Shown here one piece after another: positions 36,241 to 43,347 of a stretch of 58,741 bases of DNA. The DNA comes from Clostridiales bacterium (GTDB lineage: Bacteria; Bacillota; Clostridia; Saccharofermentanales; Saccharofermentanaceae), in contig JAFXMZ010000021.1 in NCBI GenBank assembly GCA_017529925.1, positions 1-58,741 of the forward strand. Direction: 5' to 3'. The notes beneath the pieces are model-generated. The model saw only the letters and a program-made list of their open reading frames with translations, was not told where the DNA came from and did not search any database. A program made the position numbers and the translations under genes. Position 1 is the stretch's first letter; each line of letters starts with the position of its first letter.

Positions 36241-36434
36241 GGACAGACCTCCCCCTTTACTTCTTTAATTAATGTAACAGGTCATCAGGCCGCATACAAC
36301 AGCACTTCGGGTATATATACAGAATGCTTTATATAAGTTCACAACTCGGAAACAATGAGCGCTCCGGGGGACTTCCGGTGTTTACAGCAGGCTGGACAGC
36401 CCCACGGATGTGACGATCCTTCTATTCACCGGGA
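36241..36434. other. Intergenic stretch without recognised feature
   Basis: Between the small membrane protein gene and the tandem array. AT-rich at 36260-36340, GC-richer after that. I see no gene or convincing promoter here. Confidence 0.5.
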
Positions 36435-36626
36435 GTTATCCGAAAAGTTGAAAAATAGAAAAAACGGATAACAAAACAGGCAAATTGTTATCTGAAATTT
36501 CTCATACAGAAAAAACGGATAACAAACAGGGCAAAATGTTATCTGAAATCCTGTATATAAAGAAAACGGATAACATTAGAGGAAAAATGTTATCCGAAAT
36601 CTCTGATTTTTGAAAAAACGGATAAC
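36435..36626. repeat. Tandem array A: four palindrome-bounded units, 51-52 bp period
   Basis: Units lie at 36435-36472, 36487-36523, 36538-36574 and 36589-36626 (38, 37, 37 and 38 bp), separated by exactly 14 bp each time. Every unit begins GTTATCCG or GTTATCTG and ends CGGATAAC; the C-to-T change still pairs as G-U in plus-strand RNA. The 21-22 bp cores are A/T-tract rich and differ between units. The spacers are A-rich and similar in the first two (AAAACAGGCAAATT, AAACAGGGCAAAAT). The array lies between the EAL/small-protein genes and the OFA transporter terminator. Array B at 43106 shares the design. Confidence 0.9.
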
Positions 36627-36752
36627 TGCGGGAAGCAGGGGCAAGGAACGGTTGCCGGGGACGCCGGAGCGCCTTCCCGGCAGCAGAGGCGCGGACAGGC
36701 ATAGACATAATCTCTCTTCAGAGACGACATGGAGAGACTCAGGGATCGACTC

Positions 36753-36800
36753 AAAAAAGAAGCTGTACCTGACGTGAACATTGTCACTTTCGGTACAGCT
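36753..36800 (-). terminator. Terminator of the OFA transporter gene
   Basis: On the minus strand AGCTGTACC and GGTACAGCT (36792-36800 and 36761-36769) form a 9 bp stem, with a possible inner GTGA/TCAC stem, followed by TTCTTTTTTGAG. It ends transcription 38 bp past the transporter stop. Confidence 0.75.
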
Positions 36801-36837
36801 CCTTCGTAGCTGAAAAAATGTGTGGATCAGTTCCTGA

Positions 36838-38133
36838 TCATTCTTCCTTTTTTGCTTCCTTCTCAGCGGCAGCTTTTCCGGAGGGCTTTACGAGAACAAA
36901 GCAGATGATGAGGGCGACCACATACAGAGCACCCGTAGCATAAAGGACTGACTGATATCCCTTGGCGTTGTCACCGACGTGCTTGATGATCATGGTTGCC
37001 ATCTGGTTTCCCGTAAGTCCTGCAACAGCCCATGCAGAGAGGCACATACCGTGAACTGCGGAGATGGACTTCATGCCGAAGTGGTCAGACAGGAGAGTAG
37101 GAACGTTGGAGAATCCTCCGCCGTAACCTGCGTTGACGATGATCAGGAGTGCTACGCAAAGGATAACGATCTTGTTCTCGATGCCGCTCGTCAGGATCGT
37201 TGCACCTGTGAGAGCGATGGAGAGGATGAAGATGATCTTGTAGATCGTATTTCTGTCCTTGAACGTATCAGCCCATGCGGAGAATCCGAGACGGCCCGCT
37301 GCATTTGCGATAGCTGTTACGGAACCTAATGTGGCAGCTACGCCTGTCGTAAGTCCGACTGCAGTGAAGATGGCCTTCTCCTGGGAGATGAGTGCCAGAC
37401 CGCAGTGGATGTTGATGTAGAACATGAGCCAGATTCCGATGAATGTCCTGTTCGTGAAAGAGAACTTGAAGTTCTTTCCGAGAGTGGAGAAGAATTCCCT
37501 GATCCCGCCTTCGTCATGAGCCTCGACCCAGTCAGCGGGCTTTCTCAGGAGAAGGTGTCCGATGAACATCATTACGCAGTAGATACCGCCCATGATGAAG
37601 AACATGTAAGCGGGATTATTGTCAAATGCGTTGAGGAAGAACTGCATGATAGGTGTTGCGATAGCCTTGGCAAGACCGAAGCCTGCGACAGCAAGACCTG
37701 TAGCAAGACCCTTACGGTCCTTGAACCAGAGCATGAGCGTCTTGACGGGTGACAGATAACCTGTTCCGAGGCCGATACCCATTATGCATCCGTAGCAGAG
37801 GAAGATGAGGGGGAGCGACTTGAGCAGGATAGCTGCGCCTGTACCGACCATACCTGTCGTGAAGCAGATAGTAGCTATGAGCGATGATTTCTTGATATCC
37901 TTCTCGACTACGTCGCCCAGGAAAGCAGCAGACATACCGAGGAAGAAGATAGCCAGCGAAAATGCCCACTGAACGTCACTTTTATCTGCGCCGATATATT
38001 CAGCGATCTCCTTCGAGAAGGTACCCCAGCAGTAAACTGTACCGATACTGCAGTGGAGCAGGAGTGCGGGGATCGCGGCACAGATCCACTTATTGGACCT
38101 TTGTCCGCTCTGAGTACTTGATGTAGTTCCCAT
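36838..38133 (-). CDS. OFA-family MFS transporter (oxalate/formate antiporter type)
   Basis: The 431-residue product has twelve membrane helices and the OFA pattern: CSIGTVYCWGTFSKEI in helix 1, WAFSLAIFFLGMSAAFLGD, IGLGTGYLSPVKTLMLWFKDRKGLATG and IANAAGRLGFSAWAD. The family includes OxlT, but most members carry other monocarboxylates. Given PflB in the window, formate or another fermentation acid is a possible substrate; this is inference. Codon bias is strong, as in pflB, suggesting high expression. It has its own consensus-like promoter and terminator. Confidence 0.88.
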   Translation of the reverse strand: MGTTSSTQSGQRSNKWICAAIPALLLHCSIGTVYCWGTFSKEIAEYIGADKSDVQWAFSLAIFFLGMSAAFLGDVVEKDIKKSSLIATICFTTGMVGTGAAILLKSLPLIFLCYGCIMGIGLGTGYLSPVKTLMLWFKDRKGLATGLAVAGFGLAKAIATPIMQFFLNAFDNNPAYMFFIMGGIYCVMMFIGHLLLRKPADWVEAHDEGGIREFFSTLGKNFKFSFTNRTFIGIWLMFYINIHCGLALISQEKAIFTAVGLTTGVAATLGSVTAIANAAGRLGFSAWADTFKDRNTIYKIIFILSIALTGATILTSGIENKIVILCVALLIIVNAGYGGGFSNVPTLLSDHFGMKSISAVHGMCLSAWAVAGLTGNQMATMIIKHVGDNAKGYQSVLYATGALYVVALIICFVLVKPSGKAAAEKEAKKEE

Positions 38134-38184
38134 GAGAAACCCTCCTTGTACGGGAATAATAAAACCTTATAAAAAGCCAAAAGA

Positions 38185-38213
38185 ATAATACTACGCAATA
38201 CTTTGGTTTTCAA
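38185..38213 (-). promoter_or_regulatory. Promoter of the OFA transporter gene
   Basis: On the minus strand TTGAAA (38208-38213), a 17 bp spacer and TATTAT (38185-38190) lie 52 bp upstream of the start, which has an AAGGAGGG ribosome site. Confidence 0.75.
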
Positions 38214-38320
38214 GGTAAATACATCACAAGGTCAAAAAGCGTAACGATAATGTAAAGACATGAGGGGAATGCCCGGTCATATCCTTTTCGAAAAGGGGCT
38301 GAGAGTGAATATTAAAAAAG

Positions 38321-38725
38321 TCAGGTCCAGAGCTTGGTGATGAACATGGGGCTGTCGCCTTCGCCTTTTTTGAAGCCGCAGCTCTCGTAGAACGGGAGCT
38401 TGTCATCATAGGCGACGAGGACGATCCTCAGATAATCCCGGTAGACCTCCTTGATACGTTCGATGAGCTGCCTGCCGATACCCTGTCCCTGGTATTCGGG
38501 ATCGACGAGGAGAAAGTGGATATATGACGTCATTATGCCGTCGTCCATCGCGCAGACGAGTCCCGCGAGCCTGTCGCCGTCCCACGCCGTGATCACTGTC
38601 TCGAAGTTTTTCATTGCGGTCTGAAGCTTGTCAGGATAATGTCCCGATGACCAGTCTACGGAAAGGAAGAGCCTTTCGAGGTCTTCTTTTTTGAATTCGT
38701 GAGTATCTTTGTAAACGATCGCCAT
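38321..38725 (-). CDS. GNAT family N-acetyltransferase
   Basis: The 134-residue product begins MAIVYKDTHEFKKEDLERLF and has VITAWDGDRLAGLVCAMDDG, the acetyl-CoA motif VDPEYQGQGIGRQLIERI and LPFYESCGFKKGEGDSPMFI. The layout matches small GNATs of the YhbS/aminoalkylphosphonate acetyltransferase sort; the substrate is unknown. ATG 38725 was preferred over the longer frame because a GGAGG site lies 7 bp upstream of it. A 14 bp palindrome CCTTTTCGAAAAGG (38283-38296) follows the gene and could act as a weak terminator. Confidence 0.87.
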   Translation of the reverse strand: MAIVYKDTHEFKKEDLERLFLSVDWSSGHYPDKLQTAMKNFETVITAWDGDRLAGLVCAMDDGIMTSYIHFLLVDPEYQGQGIGRQLIERIKEVYRDYLRIVLVAYDDKLPFYESCGFKKGEGDSPMFITKLWT

Positions 38726-38841
38726 ATTACTGCCTCCGTCTGTTCCGACGCATGTCCGGCACGCCTCATTTTTGACAGTATATATTAGTGGCAAGAGGCA
38801 ATCAATGTTATAATCCGTGCCATATGGAGGAGGTTTTCATC

Positions 38842-39177
38842 ATGTCAGCGGAAAGATCGATGCGCAGCTGTCATTCATGCGGTGCTTCATATCATTTTTA
38901 CGATTCTGAGAATATCGTCCTGTTCTGCCCCGTATGCGGACACAGCGATCATATCTGCTGCGACTTCTTCTTCGGCCCCTCTTCCGAGCTGAAGTTCGAT
39001 ATGGGGGAGCGAAATGTTGGCATGATGAGATATGAAGAGAGCTCCGGGGAAGTCCGTTACAGGCTTACGTCGGAGACGCTCGGGATCGACAGGGTATTCG
39101 GCCCGCCTTTCATGCAGGCGCTCCATGAGGCCGGAACCGTCATAGGGGATGCGATAGGACGGCTTACCGGTCAGTGA
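38842..39177 (+). CDS. Small zinc-ribbon protein
   Basis: The 111-residue product has an N-terminal zinc ribbon, CHSCG at about residues 10-14 and CPVCG at about 29-33, with a further CC at about residues 40-41. A C-terminal half of no recognised family follows (RYRLTSETLGIDRVFGPPFM). I chose ATG 38842 because GGAGGAGG lies 8 bp upstream. Function unknown. The HD-GYP gene follows after 73 bp with its own promoter. Confidence 0.7.
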   Translation: MSAERSMRSCHSCGASYHFYDSENIVLFCPVCGHSDHICCDFFFGPSSELKFDMGERNVGMMRYEESSGEVRYRLTSETLGIDRVFGPPFMQALHEAGTVIGDAIGRLTGQ

Positions 39178-39197
39178 TGACATTTCTTTTGTTGTGC

Positions 39198-39203
39198 TAT
39201 AAT
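39198..39203 (+). promoter_or_regulatory. Extended -10 promoter for the HD-GYP gene
   Basis: TGCTATAAT (TATAAT at 39198-39203 with TG one base before) lies 47 bp upstream of the TTG start. No -35 is evident, as is common for extended -10 promoters. Confidence 0.55.
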
Positions 39204-39250
39204 CGACTTGAAAGACAGGATGCGTATTTTTCTTTTACGGAGCAGGAGCC

Positions 39251-40825
39251 TTGAAAAGGAAACAGCACAAAGGACTCAGCATAAAGATCGTCGCAGCGTT
39301 ATATGCCGCAATAGCCATAATCGTTCTTACGGCAGTGGTGGTGTTTATAGGTTACCGCCTTTTCGAGAAGCATGTAACGTCAGACTATGAGAAGTATGCC
39401 GTCACTGTGCTCGAGAATGCTTATATCATCACTTCGGATTACTCTTTCGGAGACATGATCGCCTCCCGCGAGATGCCTTCCGGATATGAGGATATGAGGG
39501 AACGCCTGAATAAGATCAAGGAAAACTCCGATATCGAGTATCTCTATGCCATATATTTTGATGATGTCGATGACATACACAGTCTGACATATGCTATCAA
39601 TACCAAGACACAAGAAGAGCTTAAGGCAGGAGGAAATTACACCCTGCTCGGAACTCCCTGTGAAGAGGGGAGCTTCGAGGATGAGACGGTAAAGGTCCTG
39701 CAGGAAGCAGTCCGTAAAGGTAAGAAGGAAAGCGGAGTCCTTGACGGCTATTCCGATGAATACGGCCATATGCTCAACGGTTATAAGGTCATATTCGACA
39801 GCAACGGGGATCCGGTCGGTCTTTTATGCGTCGAGATCGATATGAACGATATAACCGTGGAACTCAATCAGTACGTAAGGAATGTAGTGATCTTCGCTGC
39901 GATCTTTACTGTCATCGTGATCGGAATATACGTAACCAAGATAGAGTATTCCGTTATCTATCCCATAACCGGGATCACCCGCGCATCCGACGACTTTATC
40001 AGCAAGATCGGCGACCAGGATGCAATGGATGAGAGTGCTGCAGGGCTGAAAAAGATGGATATCAGGTCAAAGAACGAAGTGGGTGACCTGTACCGTACTG
40101 TCAGCAGGATGGAGACTGATATATCCGGGCAGTTCAGGGACATCCGTCAGTATACGGAGAATATCCTCAAGATGCAGAACGGTCTGATGATACTGATGGC
40201 GGACATGGTGGAGATCCGCGACTCAGATACGGGAGCCCATATCCAGAAGACGGCGGCATATGTAAGCCTCCTCCTGGACGGGCTGAAGCGAAAGGGCCTT
40301 CACCCGGACATCCTGACACCCCAGTATATCGAAGCTGTCATAAAGTCTGCTCCGCTCCATGATATCGGAAAGATCAAGATCCCGGATGCGGTTCTCAACA
40401 AGACAGGTGAACTGACAAAAGAAGAATACGAGATCATGAAGACGCATACTACATCCGGCAAGGCTATAATCGATAAGGCCATCACGGATGTCGAAGGCGA
40501 GGACTATCTGGTAGAAGCCAGGAATATGGCAGCCTACCACCATGAAAGATGGGACGGCACCGGATATCCCGAAGGCCTGAAAGGGGAACAGATACCGCTT
40601 TCCGCAAGGGTCATGGCCGTTGCGGATGTGCTGGATGCGCTGACGTCGCCGCGTGTCTATAAGCCCGCATTTCCCCTTTCGAAGGCACTAAGGATAATCG
40701 AAGAAGGCAAAGGAGTCCAGTTTGACCCTGACTGCGTGGAAGTCCTGAAGGAATCGATCCCCCAGGTCATCGAGATACTTAAGAAGCTCAACCCCGGATA
40801 TGTGGAAGAAGAGGGCGAAAGCTGA
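39251..40825 (+). CDS. Membrane HD-GYP phosphodiesterase (cyclic-di-GMP type)
   Basis: The 524-residue product starts with TTG after an AGGAG site. It has a membrane helix (about 12-35), an extracytoplasmic Cache-like sensor to about residue 215, a second helix (about 216-238), a HAMP-like linker (NEVGDLYRTVSRMETDI) and a C-terminal HD-GYP domain with LHDIGKIKIPDAVLNK (His370/Asp371), HTTSGKAII, AAYHHERWDGTGYPEGLKG and VADVLDALTSPRVYKPAF. These retain the metal ligands and the GYP motif, so c-di-GMP hydrolysis is predicted. Confidence 0.9.
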   Translation: MKRKQHKGLSIKIVAALYAAIAIIVLTAVVVFIGYRLFEKHVTSDYEKYAVTVLENAYIITSDYSFGDMIASREMPSGYEDMRERLNKIKENSDIEYLYAIYFDDVDDIHSLTYAINTKTQEELKAGGNYTLLGTPCEEGSFEDETVKVLQEAVRKGKKESGVLDGYSDEYGHMLNGYKVIFDSNGDPVGLLCVEIDMNDITVELNQYVRNVVIFAAIFTVIVIGIYVTKIEYSVIYPITGITRASDDFISKIGDQDAMDESAAGLKKMDIRSKNEVGDLYRTVSRMETDISGQFRDIRQYTENILKMQNGLMILMADMVEIRDSDTGAHIQKTAAYVSLLLDGLKRKGLHPDILTPQYIEAVIKSAPLHDIGKIKIPDAVLNKTGELTKEEYEIMKTHTTSGKAIIDKAITDVEGEDYLVEARNMAAYHHERWDGTGYPEGLKGEQIPLSARVMAVADVLDALTSPRVYKPAFPLSKALRIIEEGKGVQFDPDCVEVLKESIPQVIEILKKLNPGYVEEEGES

Positions 40826-40876
40826 TATGGCTGAGGATCACAGCCTGAACAGATGAATGAATCGAAGAATAAATAA

Positions 40877-40906
40877 GGAGCCGGCCCGTTTACCTGAGCC
40901 GGCTCC
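40877..40906 (-). terminator. Terminator downstream of tRNA-Thr
   Basis: GGAGCCGGC / GCCGGCTCC stem with a 12 nt loop, followed on the minus strand by TTATTTATT. It serves the tRNA and may also stall readthrough from the HD-GYP gene. Confidence 0.75.
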
Positions 40907-40916
40907 CTGCATTATG

Positions 40917-40992
40917 TGGAGCCTCCAGCCGGGATCGAACCGGCGACCTCATCCTTACCATGGATGCGCTCTACCTACTGAGCTATAGAGGC
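40917..40992 (-). tRNA. tRNA-Thr (anticodon GGT)
   Basis: The minus strand folds as a cloverleaf: acceptor GCCTCTA / TGGAGGC, D arm with AGCTCAGTAGGTAGAGC, anticodon stem CATCC / GGATG with loop ATGGTAA (anticodon GGT), T arm CCGGTTCGATCCCGG, discriminator T and encoded CCA. Confidence 0.95.
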
Positions 40993-41011
40993 GTTTTTTC
41001 CGTGCGCGAGA

Positions 41012-41040
41012 AGTATAACACAAAGTCAGAAAATGGGCAA
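41012..41040 (-). promoter_or_regulatory. tRNA-Thr promoter
   Basis: On the minus strand TTGCCC (41035-41040), 17 bp, TATACT (41012-41017), 19 bp before the tRNA. The -35 overlaps the 3' end of azlD. Confidence 0.6.
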
Positions 41041-41349
41041 CATGAGAACAAGAGACGCCAGGAAAGCAGTCAGACATGTTCCGATAGCCACGATGAGCAG
41101 GCTCTTTCCGCGCCATGCCAGGACCAGTGCGCAGATAAGTCCCGCCGCCGAAGCGATGACGGATCCGGTCGAATATAGTATCGCCGGGAAGGTCATGGCC
41201 GACAGTACGGCATAAGGTATATAGTTGAAGAATGCACGGACGTGGGGGTTCGTGATCTTTTTGCGGAAAAGGACAAACGGGACAGCCCTGACAAGATATG
41301 TCGTCAGGACCATTACGATGAGGAGAGGAAAGAATACGGAATTATCCAT
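41026..41349 (-). CDS. azlD: Branched-chain amino acid transport protein AzlD
   Basis: The 107-residue product has four membrane helices and the AzlD pattern TTYLVRAVPFVLFRKKITNP followed by FFNYIPYAVLSAMTFPAIL. AzlD is the small partner of AzlC; the pair exports branched-chain amino acids in characterised bacteria. It overlaps azlC by 8 bp. Confidence 0.92.
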   Translation of the reverse strand: MDNSVFFPLLIVMVLTTYLVRAVPFVLFRKKITNPHVRAFFNYIPYAVLSAMTFPAILYSTGSVIASAAGLICALVLAWRGKSLLIVAIGTCLTAFLASLVLMLPIF

Positions 41350-42043
41350 TTATCTCTTCCTCCTTCGGCATAAATACGGCACCTGCGCCCGCTGCGATGA
41401 CTGAGCAGATTATGACTGCAAATCCTGATGAAATATTGTCCTTAAGTGCAGGGACATAAAAGAAGATGACCGACAGAACGACAGCGATGATGCTGACAGT
41501 CATGACAGCTTTATCCTTACGCGAGACGGGAAGTACGATGGCTACGAACATTCCATAGATACCGATGGTCAGGGCCTCGGTTATTATGGCAGGCAGTATG
41601 GCTCCGCAGACTGCGCCGAGGAGTGTTCCCGAAGTCCATCCGATGACGGGGAGGACGGCGATGCCGAACATGTGTGAACGCGAGAGCTTTTCGGGACGTG
41701 AATAAGCGACTCCGAATATCTCATCGGTTATGAAATGAGCGGTCATGAAACGTCCTGCGGTATTAAGGGAAGAGTCGGCTTTCTGCGACAGCGAGATGCT
41801 CATCAGGGAGTAGCGCATATTGATGACGAGCTGCGAGACCATCATCTCGATGAGGCCTCCGGATGCAGACATTATGCCTATACCGGCGACCTGTCCTGCT
41901 GATGTGAGGTTGGCAAATGAAACGATTACCGCCTGCCACCACGACAGTCCCATCCGGACAGCGAGGATGCCAAAAGAAAAGGATACCGACAGATATCCCA
42001 GTCCGATCGCCAAACCGTCGTGAAAACCTCTCCTGAAATCCAT
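41342..42043 (-). CDS. azlC: Branched-chain amino acid permease AzlC
   Basis: The 233-residue product has seven to eight membrane helices. It has the family's N-terminal motif GFHDGLAIGLGYLSVSFSFGILA, then FANLTSAGQVAGIGIM, NMRYSLMSISLSQK and ITDEIFGVAYSRPE. With AzlD it forms an LIV-E-type exporter. The gene lies 8 bp downstream of a lipoprotein gene on the same strand. Confidence 0.93.
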   Translation of the reverse strand: MDFRRGFHDGLAIGLGYLSVSFSFGILAVRMGLSWWQAVIVSFANLTSAGQVAGIGIMSASGGLIEMMVSQLVINMRYSLMSISLSQKADSSLNTAGRFMTAHFITDEIFGVAYSRPEKLSRSHMFGIAVLPVIGWTSGTLLGAVCGAILPAIITEALTIGIYGMFVAIVLPVSRKDKAVMTVSIIAVVLSVIFFYVPALKDNISSGFAVIICSVIAAGAGAVFMPKEEEING

Positions 42044-42051
42044 CTGTTAAA

Positions 42052-42567
42052 CTACTCTTTGAAAAGATCCTTCATATCTTTTATCGACAGGTACAGATCG
42101 GTCGAATCAGATTTCTCGACAGCCGTCAGCGTCTTCTCTTCCTCGTCGATGATGAACAGGTTTCCGTCGATCACGGCATATTTCTCGATAAGATCCGATC
42201 CGCCTTCCGAATATTCACGTGTTATGTAGATGAGTGAATCGTCGATCACATAGTAGTTGTCAGTCTGTGCTCCTTCTGAGCGCATGGTGACAAGCTCATA
42301 CATGTTGAACCTTCCGCCGTCGTAGACCCAGTTGGTTATGGTGCAGTAATTGCCTTCGGGTGTCTCGGTCTCGATTATCCTTGAGCTGTCCGCTGAATCA
42401 TTCTTCTTCCTAAATTCATTGAGCTCCGTATTGTATTTCTCGATCTTCTCCTGCATCTCGTCATAAGAAGGTCCCGAAGACTCATCCCTGCTCAGGGAGC
42501 ATGCCGAAAAGATGACCGATATGATGAGTATCGGCAGACAAAGATAAAATGCGGTCTTTCTTCTCAC
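42052..42567 (-). CDS. Lipoprotein of unknown function
   Basis: The 171-residue product starts with GTG 7 bp after GGGGGTG. It has a lipoprotein signal peptide with lipobox IFSAC (Cys23). A Glu/Lys-rich helical stretch (YDEMQEKIEKYNTELNEFRK) precedes a beta-rich domain with DDSLIYITREYSEGGSDLI. No named family. An extended -10 (TGCTATAAT on the minus strand, TATAAT at 42608-42613) lies about 40 bp upstream. Cotranscription with azlCD is likely from the 8 bp gap. Confidence 0.75.
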   Translation of the reverse strand: MRRKTAFYLCLPILIISVIFSACSLSRDESSGPSYDEMQEKIEKYNTELNEFRKKNDSADSSRIIETETPEGNYCTITNWVYDGGRFNMYELVTMRSEGAQTDNYYVIDDSLIYITREYSEGGSDLIEKYAVIDGNLFIIDEEEKTLTAVEKSDSTDLYLSIKDMKDLFKE

Positions 42568-42642
42568 GGAACAGCACCCCCGGGTCAGTTGATAAAACGA
42601 TAAGGTGATTATAGCATATGACCGAGCCGAAAAGCTTTATTG

Positions 42643-42671
42643 TTGACAAAACAGCACAAAGCAAGTAGAAT
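42643..42671 (+). promoter_or_regulatory. tRNA-Ser promoter
   Basis: Consensus TTGACA (42643-42648), 17 bp, TAGAAT (42666-42671), 38 bp before the tRNA. Confidence 0.8.
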
Positions 42672-42709
42672 TGTTACCGCATCTTGATAAAAAGGATGTT
42701 ATCGGTCAA

Positions 42710-42802
42710 GGAGAAGTCGCGTAGCCTGGTCGAGCGCGTACGACTGGAAATCGTATAAACCCCAAAAGGGTTTCGAGGGTTCGAATCCCTCCTTCTCCGC
42801 CA
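42710..42802 (+). tRNA. tRNA-Ser (anticodon GGA)
   Basis: A class II tRNA of 93 nt with encoded CCA: acceptor GGAGAAG / CTTCTCC, D arm GCCTGGTCGAGC, anticodon arm ACGACTGGAAATCGT with anticodon GGA, a long variable arm (ACCCCAAAAGGGTTT region), T arm GAGGGTTCGAATCCCTC and discriminator G. Confidence 0.95.
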
Positions 42803-42806
42803 GAAA

Positions 42807-42843
42807 CAGAAGAAGCACCACGAGCGTGGTGCTTCTTCTGTTT
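42807..42843 (+). terminator. tRNA-Ser terminator
   Basis: A perfect 15 bp stem CAGAAGAAGCACCAC / GTGGTGCTTCTTCTG with loop GAGC and a TTT tail, 5 bp after the tRNA. Confidence 0.85.
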
Positions 42844-42984
42844 GTAGTGAAAATTGAGAGGGATTCGGACCCGTGAGGGGACCGGGCGGGAAAGAAGCTT
42901 CCGGGGGAAGCTTCGGCGGCCGGGCGGCCGAAGCCGGACGAAGTCAGGCAAGGTCACAGACAGCTAGCGCAGCGACGCTGTCGG

Positions 42985-43085
42985 TCGAATCCCTCCTTCT
43001 CCGCCAGAACAAAAAGCGGGTACTCAGCGAGTATCCGCTTTTGTGTTGTGATGAAAATGCTAGAGGATCCGGGCCCGTGAGGGGA
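42985..43085 (+). repeat. Second copy of the tRNA-Ser 3' end with its terminator region
   Basis: TCGAATCCCTCCTTCTCCGC and the next five bases (CAGAA) repeat the tRNA-Ser T-loop to 3' end (42781-42805) exactly, 204 bp downstream. The homology resumes after a different hairpin (43012-43042, AAAAGCGGGTACTC / GAGTATCCGCTTTT) with a GAAAAT...GGAT(T/C)CGG...CCCGTGAGGGGA tail that matches 42849-42881 at the same 204 bp offset. The copy lacks the 5' tRNA part and has no pairing partner for its T stem, so it is not a functional tRNA. GC-rich sequence without a gene fills 42885-42984. Confidence 0.8.
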
Positions 43086-43105
43086 AACGTTATCTTAGAG
43101 CGCCC

Positions 43106-43299
43106 GGTATACTATTTTTCGATTTTTAACGATTTAGTACACCAAATAGACCGGATCGGTATACTATTTTTTGTTTTTTCACGATCTAGTACACCAAAAA
43201 TGCAGGATCGGTATACTATTTTTCAAAATTCGAAAAAAAAGTATACTGAAGACGTTGTTTCAGTATACTTTTTTGGCTTTTTTGCTGTTTTAGTATACC
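43106..43299. repeat. Tandem array B: four palindrome-bounded units, exact 52 bp period
   Basis: Units lie at 43106-43143, 43158-43195, 43210-43247 and 43262-43299, each 38 bp, with 14 bp spacers. The unit ends are 8 bp inverted repeats, GGTATACT or AGTATACT on the left and AGTACACC, AGTATACT or AGTATACC on the right. The 22 bp cores are T- or A-tract rich (for example ATTTTTCGATTTTTAACGAT). Unit length and spacer equal those of array A, but the sequence is unrelated. It lies between the tRNA-Ser duplication and the convergent lipoprotein gene. Long ORFs crossing it are not genes. Confidence 0.9.
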
Positions 43300-43347
43300 G
43301 GGATATCAGGACAAATGTTTCTGACATAACCCGGCAACAGGAGTCCG

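Noticed and set aside
36435..36626. Array A as a CRISPR array
   Set aside because: The conserved parts are 8 bp inverted ends, spacers are only 14 bp and partly alike, and no Cas gene is in the window. The same reasons apply to array B.
36502..36787. Minus-strand ORFs across array A
   Set aside because: They translate the A-tract repeats and the transporter terminator; composition is not protein-like.
42985..43009. Attachment site of a resident mobile element
   Set aside because: The 25 bp duplicate is only 204 bp from the tRNA, and no integrase or phage gene lies between, so only a scar or duplication is supported.
43106..43299. Array B as the antitoxin RNA repeats of a type III toxin-antitoxin system
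   Set aside because: The period is 52 bp rather than about 34-36 and no ToxN-like gene follows. The neighbours are a tRNA and a lipoprotein gene.
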